From Plutella xylostella (lineage: Eukaryota > Arthropoda > Insecta > Lepidoptera > Plutellidae): a stretch of DNA of 64,000 nt. Positions 41,401-50,732 of this stretch are shown piece after piece. The stretch's first letter is position 1, and every line of letters begins with the position of its first letter. The stretch is from the NCBI RefSeq assembly GCF_932276165.1, contig NC_063991.1, forward strand, positions 1,293,001 through 1,357,000. Reading direction: 5' to 3'. A program made the translations under genes and the position numbers. Below the pieces are notes generated by a model. It was not told the origin of the DNA and did not search any database. It saw only the letters and a list, made by a program, of their open reading frames with translations.

Positions 41401-44100
41401 TACCCGGAGGCAGCCGAGGCCGTGGTGAGAAATCACTACGTGGACGACTACCTGGCGAGCTACGAAACAGAAGAAGAGGCGGTGCGCATCTCCACTGAAG
41501 TCAACAAGATACATCACTTCGCGAACTACGACCTGCAGAAGTGGACGTCGAACAGCCGCATCGTGCTCGCTCAGCTGTCGTCATCTGAAGCTGAAGACCC
41601 TAGACTGCTGCAACTGGACCCGGGGAAGCTGCTGGGCATGGTGTGGCACCCGGAGGACGACACACTCTCCTTCAACCTGAACAAACATCGCATCCCCGAG
41701 GCAATACTGAGCGGCGAGCGCACACCTACGAAGAGAGAAGCGCTGCGGACAGTCATGTCGATCTACGACCCGCTCGGACTCGCCACGCCAGTCACCGTGC
41801 AAGCGAAGCGCATCCTGCAGGACGTCTGGCGCTCCGGCATCGACTGGGACGCGCAACTCGAAGACAACGAAGCACGAGCATGGAGGAGCTGGATCGAGCA
41901 CGCGCAACAGCTGCCGCGCCTCGCCGTGCCGCGCTGCTACGCCTCATACAGCGGCGCGGCCACCCGCGAGCTCCACATCTTCGTCGACGCAAGTTCGTCT
42001 GCATATGCTGCTGTCGTCTACTGGAGGGTCATCGATCAAGAGGGAAACACACACCTGTCACTCGTCAGCGGAAAAGCAAGAGTCGCACAGCTCAACAAGG
42101 TGGTCTCCATCCCGCGACTCGAACTGCAAGCGGCCGTGCTGGGATGCCGCCTCGCACAAGCCGCCATCGAAGAACACGACTTGAAGCCGAGTCGTCGAGT
42201 GTACTGGTCGGACTCAAGAACAGTACTCACGTGGCTACGAAATGGCCCACGTACCTACAAGCCGTTCGTAGCACACCGCGTAGCCGAGATAAGCGACACT
42301 ACGAAAACAAAAGAGTGGCGCTGGGTACCTACAAAGGAGAACACAGCCGACGACGCAACGCGCGACACGCCCCCGGACTTCAACTCAAGTCACCGGTGGT
42401 ACCGCGGCCCCGCCTTCCTATACCTACCGGAGGAGCACTGGCCGCGAGAAGAGAAGATCATCGAAGAAGACACGGGGGAAGAGCGAACACTCGTCACTGT
42501 CGCCGCCACACGCTTGTCTGAGGCCCTGCCAGACATAACTCGCTTCAGTAACTTCATGCGAGTTATTCGAGCGACGGCACGGGTACTACAATTCATCGAG
42601 CTACTACGTGCGAAGAAACAAACAGTGCTGCATAAGCGCACTAAGAAGAATGAAGAGGCCGACCCTGCGTGGACAAGTACTACGCCGAGAACAGCTACGC
42701 GGGCCGCTACGCCCGCCGTGAAGACAGCTGTGCGGAAGTACCTACTTCTCAGCGCTCGGCACATGCACTGCGCGCGTCAACTGTGGCTACGCTCGCAACA
42801 ACAAGAAAACTTCGCTGAAGAAATAGCTGCGCTACAGAAAAGCGTCGCTATACCTACTACGAGTCGACTGCACAACTTATCAGTCATACTCGACGAAGAG
42901 AAGATCATCAGACTACGTTCAAGAATAGCGACTGCCGCCGACATCACCCCATCGCAACGTGAACCGGCAGTACTCGACGGCAATCATCGGTGGACCCGAC
43001 TGTACATCGCTTGGGTACACAAACAGCTTCACCACGGCGGGTTCGAGACAACTGCGAAGTCCGATGAAGTCCGGCAACACTACTGGGTGCTGAGACTACG
43101 ACACGCCGTGCGCAGCGAAGTAAAGCAATGCCTGGCCTGCCGCATACGGAAGGCCACACCTGCGCAGCCGTCGACGGGCAACCATCCACATACACGGCTC
43201 GCGCATCACCAGAGGCCGTTCACCTACACCGGACTCGACTACTTTGGCCCTCTCATGGTCACTGTGGGTCGTACGAAGCAGAAGAGGTACGGCGTGCTGT
43301 TCACGTGCCTCACCACTCGAGCAGTACACCTCGAGGTCGCCGGCAGCCTGAGCACGGACTCGGCTATCATGGCGCTGCGACGGTTCATCGCGCGGCGCAA
43401 CTGTCCCTCCGAGCTTCACTCCGACAACGGGACCAACCTGCGGGGCGCCGACGTCGAGTTGAAGAAAGCAGCGCTGGCGGCCATGGAGGAGGAGGCGTCG
43501 GTGCGCTTCATCCAGTGGCGGTACATCCCTCCGAGCGCGCCATTCATGGGCGGCGCGTGGGAACGGCTGGTGCGGAGCGTCAAGAACGCGCTGCAAGTCA
43601 CACTGCACGAGCGCGCGCCGAAAGAAGAGGTCCTCGCTACACTACTGGTCGAGGCGGAGCACACCATCAACAGTCGGCCACTCACCCACGTGTCGACCTC
43701 TGCAGACGACGAGGAAGCCCTCACGCCGAACCACTTCCTGCTGGGCGCGCCGTCACGAGTGCCGCTGCCGGGAGCCTTCACCGAGGACGACGAGGCCGGC
43801 CGCAAGGACTGGAGGAAGAGTCAACGCCTGGCAGACATGTTCTGGGCGCGCTGGGTACGAGAATACCTACCGGAGCTGCAACACCGGCGGGAGCCCCGAG
43901 CCACCAACGGGGCCATCAAGAAGGACGACCTCGTGCTCATCGCGGACGGGACTCTACCACGGAACTGCTGGCCACGCGGAGTCGTCGTGTCTACCTACCC
44001 CGGTCCAGACGGCGAGGTGCGAACAGTCGACGTGCGCACCAACAGAGGGGTACTCCGGCGGCCTACGAAGAAATTGGTCATCCTGCCAGTCCACACTTGA
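38404..44100 (+). CDS. BEL/Pao Gag-Pol polyprotein, 1,898 residues, intact
   Basis: Single frame from ATG (GCAAGCATGG) to TGA. Residues 1-110 are Ser/Thr/Ala/Pro-rich; 111-140 include a Lys/Glu coiled-coil-like then acidic stretch. A DUF1759-type Gag core follows from about 280 (ELPTFSGASSDW). A zinc knuckle C486-x2-C489-x3-H493-x4-C498 and a second Cys/His cluster (CFRCM ... HSCK) come next. The aspartic protease has LLDDGST with D604. Reverse transcriptase has D935 (SADIKDMF) and YVDD 1012-1015. The Pao-type A17/RNase H region has HIFVDAS with D1195. Integrase has an HHCC zinc site (H1539, H1543, C1576, C1579) and the triad D1612, D1674, E1720. A DUF5641-like C-terminal domain ends the protein. 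All catalytic residues are present and there is no env-like frame. The length is usual for full BEL polyproteins. Overlapping frames on both strands are shadows caused by its high GC content. Confidence 0.95.
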   Translation: MVNTRSASKSASVAGATDSTGTEATATTATTSSGDTYTSTGASTDTSNEASSTAAASEVTAPASATARVPAPAPPAPTPATPKPVKPHTPRRACSNASSKGRRRELLKAKEELLKKQMELAAVRVAMLEEETDDEEEEDDTSTIRGVRMSEWVQQSTLALTMQPHHAVPREDAGATAGLPRRTSMPEPRIEASPPGAALENAAPPSARREPCPMGADEPRVQLPPNPYTSEPHVYEPPRPVQHRYDPRPSAFDYKELAEAIALAARALPSPPQHVAAPRHVNELPTFSGASSDWLPFKAAYEESAQSLTEQENLSRLRRAIKGAAKEAVHCLFIGTPSTREVMELLSAQFGRPDALIIHEMEKLRRLPKIVDTPKAICDFAATMTNATATVVALKKEQYLHNAEIVNNVVEKLPATLRNECYTYITEQPEDIPDLVKLTQFAKRAAARCSRFAPMDIAASDRREPAPKKTARTYHVDTTTAAKPACPICGEKHEAAACPTLKRAEVPARWDIAKKYKLCFRCMKIRKYRHSCKPKQCDKDGCTYMHHPLLHGGTYASTASTQVVQESEAVTTAREERSATGLLKILQVRVTGPKGSLDTYALLDDGSTCTLIESAVAQQIGATGPPSPFYIEGVSGMKIDASESRRVNLKICGRNTSEVDICARTVPDIGVSPQTVPVGIIESCPHLQDIKEDILYERGAATILLGQDNWELLLTHAFKSGARGQPVASLTTLGWVLHGVQYRQPAMQRVHHLTVQPLQEETMEKMMRDHFALESLCVDKKKSYTEAERRALTQLEENTRALPAGGYETCLLWKEDDPRPPDNYSSTMKRLELLERKLDKNEAMKTRYNAQMQVLLDSGYAEEAPREKNEKIWYLPHFAVINPQKPEKLRIVHDAAARTRGTSLNDMLLPGPDLLQSLPGVLMRFRQHAVAVSADIKDMFMRVHIREEDRDMQRFLWRGDRRAGPPTEYRMKSVIFGATSSPCTAIYVKNSNAERYKDIYPEAAEAVVRNHYVDDYLASYETEEEAVRISTEVNKIHHFANYDLQKWTSNSRIVLAQLSSSEAEDPRLLQLDPGKLLGMVWHPEDDTLSFNLNKHRIPEAILSGERTPTKREALRTVMSIYDPLGLATPVTVQAKRILQDVWRSGIDWDAQLEDNEARAWRSWIEHAQQLPRLAVPRCYASYSGAATRELHIFVDASSSAYAAVVYWRVIDQEGNTHLSLVSGKARVAQLNKVVSIPRLELQAAVLGCRLAQAAIEEHDLKPSRRVYWSDSRTVLTWLRNGPRTYKPFVAHRVAEISDTTKTKEWRWVPTKENTADDATRDTPPDFNSSHRWYRGPAFLYLPEEHWPREEKIIEEDTGEERTLVTVAATRLSEALPDITRFSNFMRVIRATARVLQFIELLRAKKQTVLHKRTKKNEEADPAWTSTTPRTATRAATPAVKTAVRKYLLLSARHMHCARQLWLRSQQQENFAEEIAALQKSVAIPTTSRLHNLSVILDEEKIIRLRSRIATAADITPSQREPAVLDGNHRWTRLYIAWVHKQLHHGGFETTAKSDEVRQHYWVLRLRHAVRSEVKQCLACRIRKATPAQPSTGNHPHTRLAHHQRPFTYTGLDYFGPLMVTVGRTKQKRYGVLFTCLTTRAVHLEVAGSLSTDSAIMALRRFIARRNCPSELHSDNGTNLRGADVELKKAALAAMEEEASVRFIQWRYIPPSAPFMGGAWERLVRSVKNALQVTLHERAPKEEVLATLLVEAEHTINSRPLTHVSTSADDEEALTPNHFLLGAPSRVPLPGAFTEDDEAGRKDWRKSQRLADMFWARWVREYLPELQHRREPRATNGAIKKDDLVLIADGTLPRNCWPRGVVVSTYPGPDGEVRTVDVRTNRGVLRRPTKKLVILPVHT

Positions 44101-44127
44101 ACACGCAAGATTCCAGCTACAAGAGCT

Positions 44128-44140
44128 GCGGCGGGAGAGA
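44128..44140 (+). other. Polypurine tract of the BEL element
   Basis: GCGGCGGGAGAGA directly precedes the 3' LTR. It is mostly purine with two C, as expected for the plus-strand primer. Confidence 0.65.
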
Positions 44141-44698
44141 TGTTCAAGACTGTTTAGATTAGTTGATTGATTTAATTGTTTATAATTATTTGTTTGTTTA
44201 AGTTTAATAAAGTTTATTTGGTTATGTTTATAGGTAGGTAAAGATCTAACATAGTTATTGTTTGTAGTAGGTATAATATCTGGTAATAGTTTTAATAGTT
44301 TGTAAATATACCTAGTTTTAAGTTGTTTATTAATAAATAAACTATGAGGCTTGTTAGGCGCGATAATAGATAGTAGATAGTACCAATGAGGGCACTTATG
44401 GTGCAAAGCGCTCTGATTGGTCGACGCATTTCTTGCCCCGCCTCCCACCGCCCGCGCGGCGGAGAGCGCATATAAATATAGGAGGTCCGGGCCGCCTCGA
44501 TCATTCCGCTCGCAGCCTTCAAGAAGCAAAGAAGCCTCCAAATAATAGAAGAAAAAAGCCTTCTCATTTCAAGCACCTCCTGCCCTACAAGAAAGAAGAA
44601 TCCCTGCTTGCTCTTCGATCAGCTTCACAAACGATTTTCGCAAACGATTTCTACAAACGATTTTAATGTGACGTGCTGTATCGAAGGGGTGCGTCACA
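44141..44698 (+). repeat. 3' LTR of the BEL element
   Basis: 558 bp, one base different from the 5' LTR. Confidence 0.95.
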
Positions 44699-44703
44699 AA
44701 TAT

Positions 44704-44837
44704 ACTGTCTTAACTATCTAAGTTATATTATAAGTGGAAACAGTTTTTGGTTTAAGTTATAATTTTCTGTCTAAATTTATTTTTTATATGTAACTGTTGG
44801 TTTTCCATAAATAAATAATAAATAATAAATAAATAAG
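44704..44837 (+). mobile_element. Remainder of the non-LTR 3' UTR with (AATA)n tail
   Basis: Continues the element at 37325-37810 beyond the BEL insertion and ends in AATAAATAATAAATAAT-type repeats. Confidence 0.6.
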
Positions 44838-45010
44838 ATATTCATTCAAACAAAAGTTTTTAGGACACTATAACCCTGGCTGTGTTTTCACCTCCTTAAA
44901 GATAGACAAACATAAGCGACGTTTAGAAGGTGTGTTAAAAAATGTGTATCATTATATACCTAATTAATTTATTCAGTGGTTGATGTTCGGAAGTCAGCGC
45001 TTTTACATGG

Positions 45011-45355
45011 CAGGGTGTTGCAAAACATTTTTTATAACAAGCCGAAAGGGCCTGTATGTAATGTAGATTTTATATCTTTATTATGTAAGCAAATACATAC
45101 AAATTTGTTACTTTCTATTAGGTACTTACTTAGAATAATATTACCTAGATTAAACTTGCTATGCCCTACAGGGCACTATGTTAAGGACCATTATGTACAT
45201 AATTTTAAGATCAGTGTAAAACCTACATAGTTGCAATAAACAAATTACTATTACTATTACCTGACACATTTTCAAAAGCCATAGAAATCAGTTTTCCGAC
45301 TGTTACCGCCTTTCCGCTAACTATACCACTTTATATTAAAATGCAACACCCTGTA
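45011..45355. mobile_element. TIR element, ACAGGGTGTTGC family, with a retrotransposon tail inside
   Basis: CAGGGTGTTGCAAAACATTT and AAAATGCAACACCCTGTA ends. The interior (45055-45260) ends TTGCAATAAACAAATTACTATTACTATTA, like a plus-strand retrotransposon 3' end. Confidence 0.6.
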
Positions 45356-45506
45356 TATTAAACGGTGACGAAAATACGTCACCCACATTGTTCTCGTGCC
45401 AACAGCGTCTGAGACTAATCTTCGCGCCATACGTCACTCGCCGGCTAACCGAGCGTGGACGTGTGACATCAAAGACTTGAAGATGTGACATATAAACATA
45501 GGACAG

Positions 45507-45680
45507 TAATGTTGATTCTGAAGGCAGAAATTCTAATTTTAACGCTGTCAAACTAAAAAATTTGCTAGCATAAAATGACATTTACGGAAACAATCATAGA
45601 GTCGAATTTTAAACAAAGAAATTAAGGTTTTGACATCGCTAAATTTAAAATTTCTGCCTTCAGAATCGACATCAGTGTCC
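45507..45680. mobile_element. TIR element, GATTCTGAAGGCAGAAATT family
   Basis: AATGTTGATTCTGAAGGCAGAAATT and the inverse AAATTTCTGCCTTCAGAATCGACATC-type end. One end is also present at 15931-15968. Confidence 0.65.
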
Positions 45681-45704
45681 AGAGAACTCGCCACCACTGT
45701 TACT

Positions 45705-45880
45705 CAACGTAAAGTCTGTTTTTTAATCTCAGATACTAAATTGACAGATTTTGAATGGTTCATCAACAGTCGATTGTCCGCCAACCGCCATACACACATT
45801 CATGGGACAATCGTCTGTTGATGAACCGTTCAAAAACTGTCAAATTAGTATCTGAGATTTAAAAATAATACTTTGTTCTA
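45705..45880. mobile_element. Palindromic TIR element, TCTGTTTTTTAATCTCAG family
   Basis: AAAGTCTGTTTTTTAATCTC and GAGATTTAAAAATAATACTTT ends, inner AACAGTCGATTGTCC / GGACAATCGTCTGTT. Confidence 0.7.
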
Positions 45881-46378
45881 TGCCATACTATACTATAATA
45901 GGTATACCGGTAGCCACAAAAAGCTCAAAAGCTTAATGAAAAGCGGAATATTCATGCGGCGAATAAATTATTCAAAGACAATTAACGTTATCTAACTCGG
46001 GATTACGCAAATTTTGCACTAAATACCTTCGAAGATACCCTCAAAGAGTAGCTTTCTATCAGCTTATCGTTAGTAAAAAAACATACAATTTATTTAAAAT
46101 ACATCAACTTCAAAATGGCGACCCAAAAAGGCCGGTTTCTTATGGTCATACAGTGGAGGTATTAGGTCTTTTTTATTTTTCTGTACATACGGAAATGGCA
46201 TAATGGTTAGTAGACGTGACTTACTGTTCTGAGTTCGCGTGTTATTTCATTTGTACTGTGGTTTAGTTGAATGTTGTAAATTGTGGTTTTTATTCAATTT
46301 GTGCCAAGTGCCAAGAGATGAAATATTAACATCCTAATCCTAATCCTAATCCTAACTTCAAAAACCACTAAAAAGTAA
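45881..46378. other. No gene or clear repeat seen
   Basis: Includes (CCTAAT)n at 46332-46356 (TCCTAATCCTAATCCTAAT). No exon recognised. Confidence 0.35.
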
Positions 46379-46624
46379 TACACTCGGCAATGATCTACTA
46401 AATTCCACTGAGAAAAGCACCAAATTACTCCTAAATATAATAGGCTACCTTTATTACGCCTTCTGCAATATTGAAGTACATTTAACAGAGCATCAGGATA
46501 TTACCAACTAAAAACACCAGTATTACAATATTTTGTACAAATTTTAAATAAAATATTTTTTAAGAAATTAGTCATTTGGTGTCGGAATTTTGTGAGTGAA
46601 ACTTTTTTATTGTCCGTGAGTGTA
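46379..46624. mobile_element. TIR element, ACTCACGAGCAATG family
   Basis: ACACTCGGCAATGATCTACT and TTTTATTGTCCGTGAGTGTA ends. Confidence 0.65.
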
Positions 46625-46863
46625 AATAATTTAATTTTAAGACCACTTCTATGTGACAGTACATAAATACGTAAGCACCTAAGTACTATTATTATTAATT
46701 TTGGGGCGGTGAACAACAAAACTGAAGCATTATTACAGCAATTTTCAACATACAAAAGAACTGATAACCTCCTCCTTTTAAGACGTCGGTTAAGTCGGTC
46801 GTAGGTAGTTTGCCCGCCTCTTATAATGAAAACAGAAAAATAAAAATCTCTACATTAAATTTT

Positions 46864-46935
46864 AGCCAATCCATCCAAAGTTTGCCTGGATGATATAGCT
46901 GTAAGTGACTAGACCGACTTGATTTTATCTGTGTA
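46864..46935 (+). mobile_element. Non-LTR retrotransposon 3' tail (fragment)
   Basis: CCATCCAAAGTTTGCCTGGATG and the TATAGCTGTAAGTG motif; end cut by the SINE. Confidence 0.45.
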
Positions 46936-47320
46936 GTATAACTGCCTCTGTGGTCTAGTGGTAGAAGCTTCGCTTCATGGCCCAGAGGTCCCGGGTTCGA
47001 TTCCCGGGTGGGACCATCAATTTGTGTTTCTAAATTGTGGTTCTAAGTTTGGTTAGGACATAGAAGGCTGATCACCTGATGTCCGAAACAGTGAAACGAT
47101 CCATGCTGTCGGATGGGCATGTAAAGCAGTCGGTCCTGCGCCTAGCTCTCTCCAGTCGTGTCGGTCAATCCGTCCCATTGGGCTATGAGAGTGATGGAAC
47201 AGAGAGTGCTCCTGTGTACTGCGCACACACTTGGGCACTATAATCTACTCCTGCGTACATGGCTGATCTCAAATGAGATTGGCCGCCGTAGTCGAAACTC
47301 GGCTAGGAGGACATTATCAT
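46936..47320 (+). mobile_element. tRNA-derived SINE (third tRNA head type)
   Basis: A-box-like GTGGTCTAGTGGTAGAAG and B box GGTTCGATTCCC, then a 300-base body ending GGCTAGGAGGACATTATCAT. The tRNA-like part cannot form a proper 7-bp acceptor stem, so it is not a tRNA gene. The 3' end matches window bases 1-60. Confidence 0.75.
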
Positions 47321-47336
47321 TATTATAAATGTAGAG

Positions 47337-47430
47337 TCATCATCATCAGCTTATACCAGTCCACTGTTCATCGGCCTCTCCCAAAGCACGTCACTGGATG
47401 CGAACTATAGTTTTCCACATCTAAAATTTA
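47337..47430 (-). mobile_element. RTE-type 3' end fragment
   Basis: (ATC)n then CAGTCCACTGTTCATCGGCC, CCCAAAGCACGTCACTGGATGC; minus-strand RTE terminus. Confidence 0.5.
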
Positions 47431-47457
47431 GAGTACTGTATCCTTCTAAAAGTATAT

Positions 47458-47583
47458 ACAGGGTGTTGCAAAAAGGGTATACTAAGCCGAAACCTACATG
47501 TGCAGCATGTTATATCTAAGCCCGAAACTGAAATCAGAACTTCAAAATTCGCGAAAAAAGATATTTCAACACCCTGCATATTT
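47458..47583. mobile_element. TIR element, ACAGGGTGTTGC family (internally deleted)
   Basis: Left half nearly identical to 10142-10260; ends AACACCCTGCATA. Confidence 0.65.
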
Positions 47584-47872
47584 TTTTGAAAATAAAAAAC
47601 GAACTATCTAGAGTATGTTTAAGCAAAGCACTTCAAACAAGCACTTAAATCTAGATCCAGTAATTTTGGCAAAAAGGCCGATATATCAGCACAAAGCTAG
47701 CACTGAAACCGGTCTGAAAGCTGACGCTAAAAGCCTACCTCTAGGGTTGTACTCACTGTGAGAAGTAGCCGAAACAATGGCCGAACTTTTTGCATTTCGG
47801 TAGAGTTGGCCAAATTACGTAATAAACTATAACGTAATAAGCTAGTGCAGCCTAAACTAAATATTTATTTAT
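47584..47872. other. No gene or clear repeat seen
   Basis: Short AT-rich interval without a recognised exon. Confidence 0.35.
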
Positions 47873-47873
47873 T

Positions 47874-48057
47874 GACGACCGAATGGCGTAGTGGTTAGTG
47901 ACCCTGACTACTTAGCCGAAGGTCCCGGGTTCGATTCCCGGCTGGGGCAGATATTCGTTTATGTATTACATTGGGACTAACATAACACTGGCGAAAAGTG
48001 GGTGCAGCAATGCACCTCTGCCTAACCCGCAGGGAGTACAGTACAAGGTGTGAGTGT
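47874..48057 (+). mobile_element. tRNA-derived SINE, tail type 1, internal deletion
   Basis: A and B boxes and the 3' end are present; about 70 bases after GCAGATATTCG are missing. Confidence 0.75.
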
Positions 48058-48260
48058 TTTTTTTGTTAGTTTTTTATTTCATTCTGAAACCGATCTTTTA
48101 ATTTATTGAGGAGATTAATGTTTACTATTTGTAGTCCTTACAAAACTTAAAACCTATTCTATTCTAATAGGCACAGGTCGTGTGGCACAAAGGAGTCTCC
48201 TCAGTGACGTAGGTATCAAGCCACCCTCTCCAGTCCCGCGACTGATAACTAACCCGACTA

Positions 48261-48570
48261 GAGTGCGTTTCATAGAACATTAGATATGCCGTAATGTTGG
48301 CACCCCTGTCTGTCAAGCCTGTATTGATGTCATCTCAGCTACTTTATAGCTAAAGCTAACAATTTTTCAATGTCAGGCAGCTACAATTTATTATTTGAAG
48401 GAATATATCAAATATCCAATTATAAAGAAATGTATTATTTCTTTACATAAATAAATTAAATAAACATAAAATTACTAAATTTTTGGCGAAACTTATTTTC
48501 TATTTTGTGGCAACTCTAAAAACCATTGCTGCCAACATAACGGCATATATAATAACCGATGAAACGCACT
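48261..48570. mobile_element. TIR element, AGTGCGTTTCAT family
   Basis: GAGTGCGTTTCATAGAACAT (continuing ATGCCGTAATGTTGGCA) and the inverse TGCCAACATAACGGCATA ... GATGAAACGCACT. TIR about 40 bp with gaps. Confidence 0.65.
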
Positions 48571-48914
48571 ATAGTTAATACGTATCCTATCCATAGAACA
48601 ACGCGGTCTCGGCTGTACCCTCGGGAAGCGTCATAGCGATCTTTCTTGATACAAAAAAAGTCTGCCAATTTTTGCGGGGGGAAATTTTACCGTTTACCAT
48701 GATTATGTCTCATGGGACATATCATTATGAGTTTTAATTCCCAGCAATAAGGGTTACGTGAAGTGACATTTAATAATGAACACAGTGTCTTCATTTTTCT
48801 TGCCAATGGATGTAACAATTATCGATAAGTGTTATCGATGAATTCGAGAACATGGGTTAGAAATACTAATTTCAAATTAATAAGGTATAGTTAAATTTAA
48901 TTAGGAATGATTAA
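48571..48914. other. No gene or clear repeat seen
   Basis: AT-rich, nothing recognised. Confidence 0.35.
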
Positions 48915-48917
48915 TAA

Positions 48918-49255
48918 ACGAAATCACCAGCTTTTCGCTCCACGTGATAGGTCGTGAGCCATATCGCCGTTTTTGAATGAGTACAATGCACTGAAGTTGT
49001 CGAGTAAGTGGGCAACCCGACGGCCAGATGCTTTCAAGCCGCCCCTTCGGGCGGCCTCTGACTTGGCTTAACGACTGCTGCCGAAGCAGCAACCGGGACC
49101 CACGGCTTAACGTCCCGTCCGAAGCACGGAAGCGTCCAGAAAAGAACCATTTGAAATCGGTAACTCATGCTGTACCTACCAATGGCAGACCGTGTCAGTT
49201 GTTGCTTAACCTCAGTGATCAGTTACGATTACTGAAGCCAATTCGACTACGGACG
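48918..49255 (-). mobile_element. 5S rRNA-derived SINE, tail variant B, uninterrupted
   Basis: On the minus strand: TGATCACTGAGGTTAAGCAA (5S A-box region), the CCATTGG block, central TCGTTAAGCCAAGTCAGAGG module and variant B tail with ATCACGTGGAGCGAAAAGC. This is the uninterrupted counterpart of the copy at 24050-24785. Confidence 0.7.
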
Positions 49256-49689
49256 CTTCCCAACTATGACCTTTTTTGTCGATTAATACATATCTTCATA
49301 CCGGTACATCACTATTGCATCTTTTTGACATTGGTTGCTAGGAAACAGCTAATAACAATAAACCATGACCAAATCTGTGATCAAATCCGGCATCCGGATA
49401 TTCTATGAATTGAAGCTGTCATTTTAGTATGTAAACAAATCATTTTCTATGAAACGAACGCTTTGCCAACTAGATTGAGTCTAGTGAAAATTGAGACTGC
49501 AACTAGTTTTTATAAATCGGTGGGCCTTTCTGGCCTACCACCCCACCAGAGGGGAACGTCTGCCTATTTCGTCTCCAGACCATTCATACTCAAATACTCA
49601 ATGATCCTATCGAAACGAGGCATAGTGTTTGTCAAAGACACGCTAAAAAGAAGAATGACAAATGTTTTATATTGAAAACATGGAAGTAG
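49256..49689. other. No gene recognised
   Basis: A 70-codon frame at 49463-49675 has no homology I recognise and no splice-site context. Confidence 0.35.
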
Positions 49690-49908
49690 AAAAAAGACGG
49701 AAGGAATCTCGTTAACTAAAAAATGAAGACCAGCAATGGCGGCGACACGAGAGTTTGTGGGTGCGTAGGTGCGACGTGATTGGCGCGCAGCGGCGGACTG
49801 ACTTACTTTGAGTGTGAATGTGTGTGTGGCGGGCTCGTCGTAACAATCAAACTGTCTTACATTGGGTGCCTCACTTTTTAGTTAGCGAGATGCCCTCCGT
49901 CTTTTTTT
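49690..49908. mobile_element. TIR element, AAAAAAGACGGAAGG family
   Basis: AAAAAAGACGGAAGGAATCT (continuing CGTTAACTAAAAAATGA) and the inverse TCACTTTTTAGTTAGCGAGA ... CCGTCTTTTTT give a TIR of about 36 bp. The interior is GC-richer (GGCGCGCAGCGGCGG). Confidence 0.65.
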
Positions 49909-50520
49909 CTTCTTCCATGATTTAAAACATGTTTATAAATCAAACCGAAAGCCGAAGCAGCAATTTACCCCTCTCTACCTATCAGGGTACATTTTAGAAT
50001 CTCTACTGTTGGTAGATTAAGGGGGTGGAGACACTAATGCAATGTAAAAGGTACATTTGTACCTCAAAGCGTACACTTAGTTAATGAATGGTGTAAGGTG
50101 GGAAGAGACGAGTATTAAAGTTTTAACCCCGGGTGTAAATAGGGGTTATATAAGTTGAAGGTGTCTGCGTATCTGTGTGTATGTGTGTGTGCTAAGTTCA
50201 TTTCCGGGAGGACCTCTAGCGTTTTTTTAAATTTACTAAGAGACTCTAGGTCCTAGGTATTACTTATGAGGCACTTAATTCTAAAAACTAGAATGACAAC
50301 AAGCTAAATTGTATTATTTAGCAAAATAATTAAAAAAAATACAGCTGATGGTTTTCTAAAATCCGATAATAAGTTGACATTACAAATCTCAGATTAAATA
50401 TACGAATAAGATAGTGAGTCGCATAAAAAAAACAAAGCAAGAAACTGTCCGATCAGTATACACATATTTGGAATAAAAGAAAAGACTTTAGTTATGAAAA
50501 CTACCATTAAGATTTTCGGA
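49909..50520. other. No gene or clear repeat seen
   Basis: AT-rich. It lies just downstream of the Kazal gene's polyadenylation signal. Confidence 0.35.
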
Positions 50521-50521
50521 C

Positions 50522-50527
50522 TTTATT
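50522..50527 (-). terminator. Polyadenylation signal AATAAA of the Kazal gene
   Basis: AATAAA on the minus strand, 75 bases after the stop codon at 50602-50604. First canonical signal downstream of the last exon. Confidence 0.6.
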
Positions 50528-50601
50528 CTTCTCTTACTTTTGTGAAATGGTGGCGGAGTCATAATTTTACAATGAAAAACTAAATAATATTCTATGCTAT
50601 T

Positions 50602-50732
50602 CTATTCCTTATACAGTCGTCCACGCGCGTCCACGACGCCCACGTTCTGCATCCACGCCACAAAGCTCCGCGTCTGCTTGTTCTCCGCCGCCTCCTCGCC
50701 CACGCACTGCACGAGCGGCTGCGCGCGCCACG
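50602..50732 (-). CDS. Kazal gene, terminal coding exon 8
   Basis: Acceptor TTGTTTGTCGCAG|CG, TAG stop at 50604-50602. Residues 312-354: C321 closes domain 2, then a C-terminal tail (FVAWMQNVGVVDARGRLYKE). It is strikingly GC-rich compared with the intron. Confidence 0.85.

Larger units (their letters stand above)
37811..44698 (+). mobile_element. Complete BEL/Pao LTR retrotransposon, 6.9 kb
   Basis: LTRs of 558 bp (37811-38368 and 44141-44698) differ at one position (38153 C, 44483 A). AATAT at 37806-37810 and 44699-44703 is the 5-bp target duplication usual for BEL/Pao. In order: 5' LTR, primer-binding site complementary to tRNA-Tyr, one long gag-pol frame without a stop, purine tract, 3' LTR. 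It is markedly GC-richer than its surroundings. Near-identical LTRs imply a recent insertion, and the copy looks capable of encoding all its proteins. It interrupts the 3' UTR of an older non-LTR element. Confidence 0.95.

Noticed and set aside
38447..44541. About 25 overlapping open frames of 60-344 residues on both strands across the BEL element
   Set aside because: They are shadows of the GC-rich 1,898-codon frame or of the LTRs; none carries a recognisable domain.
46936..47010. A tRNA gene
   Set aside because: A and B boxes are present but no proper acceptor stem or complete cloverleaf forms, and it continues into a SINE body. The same holds for the other SINE heads.
49463..49675. A 70-codon plus-strand gene
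   Set aside because: No recognisable domain, no splice or promoter context; the length is expected by chance.
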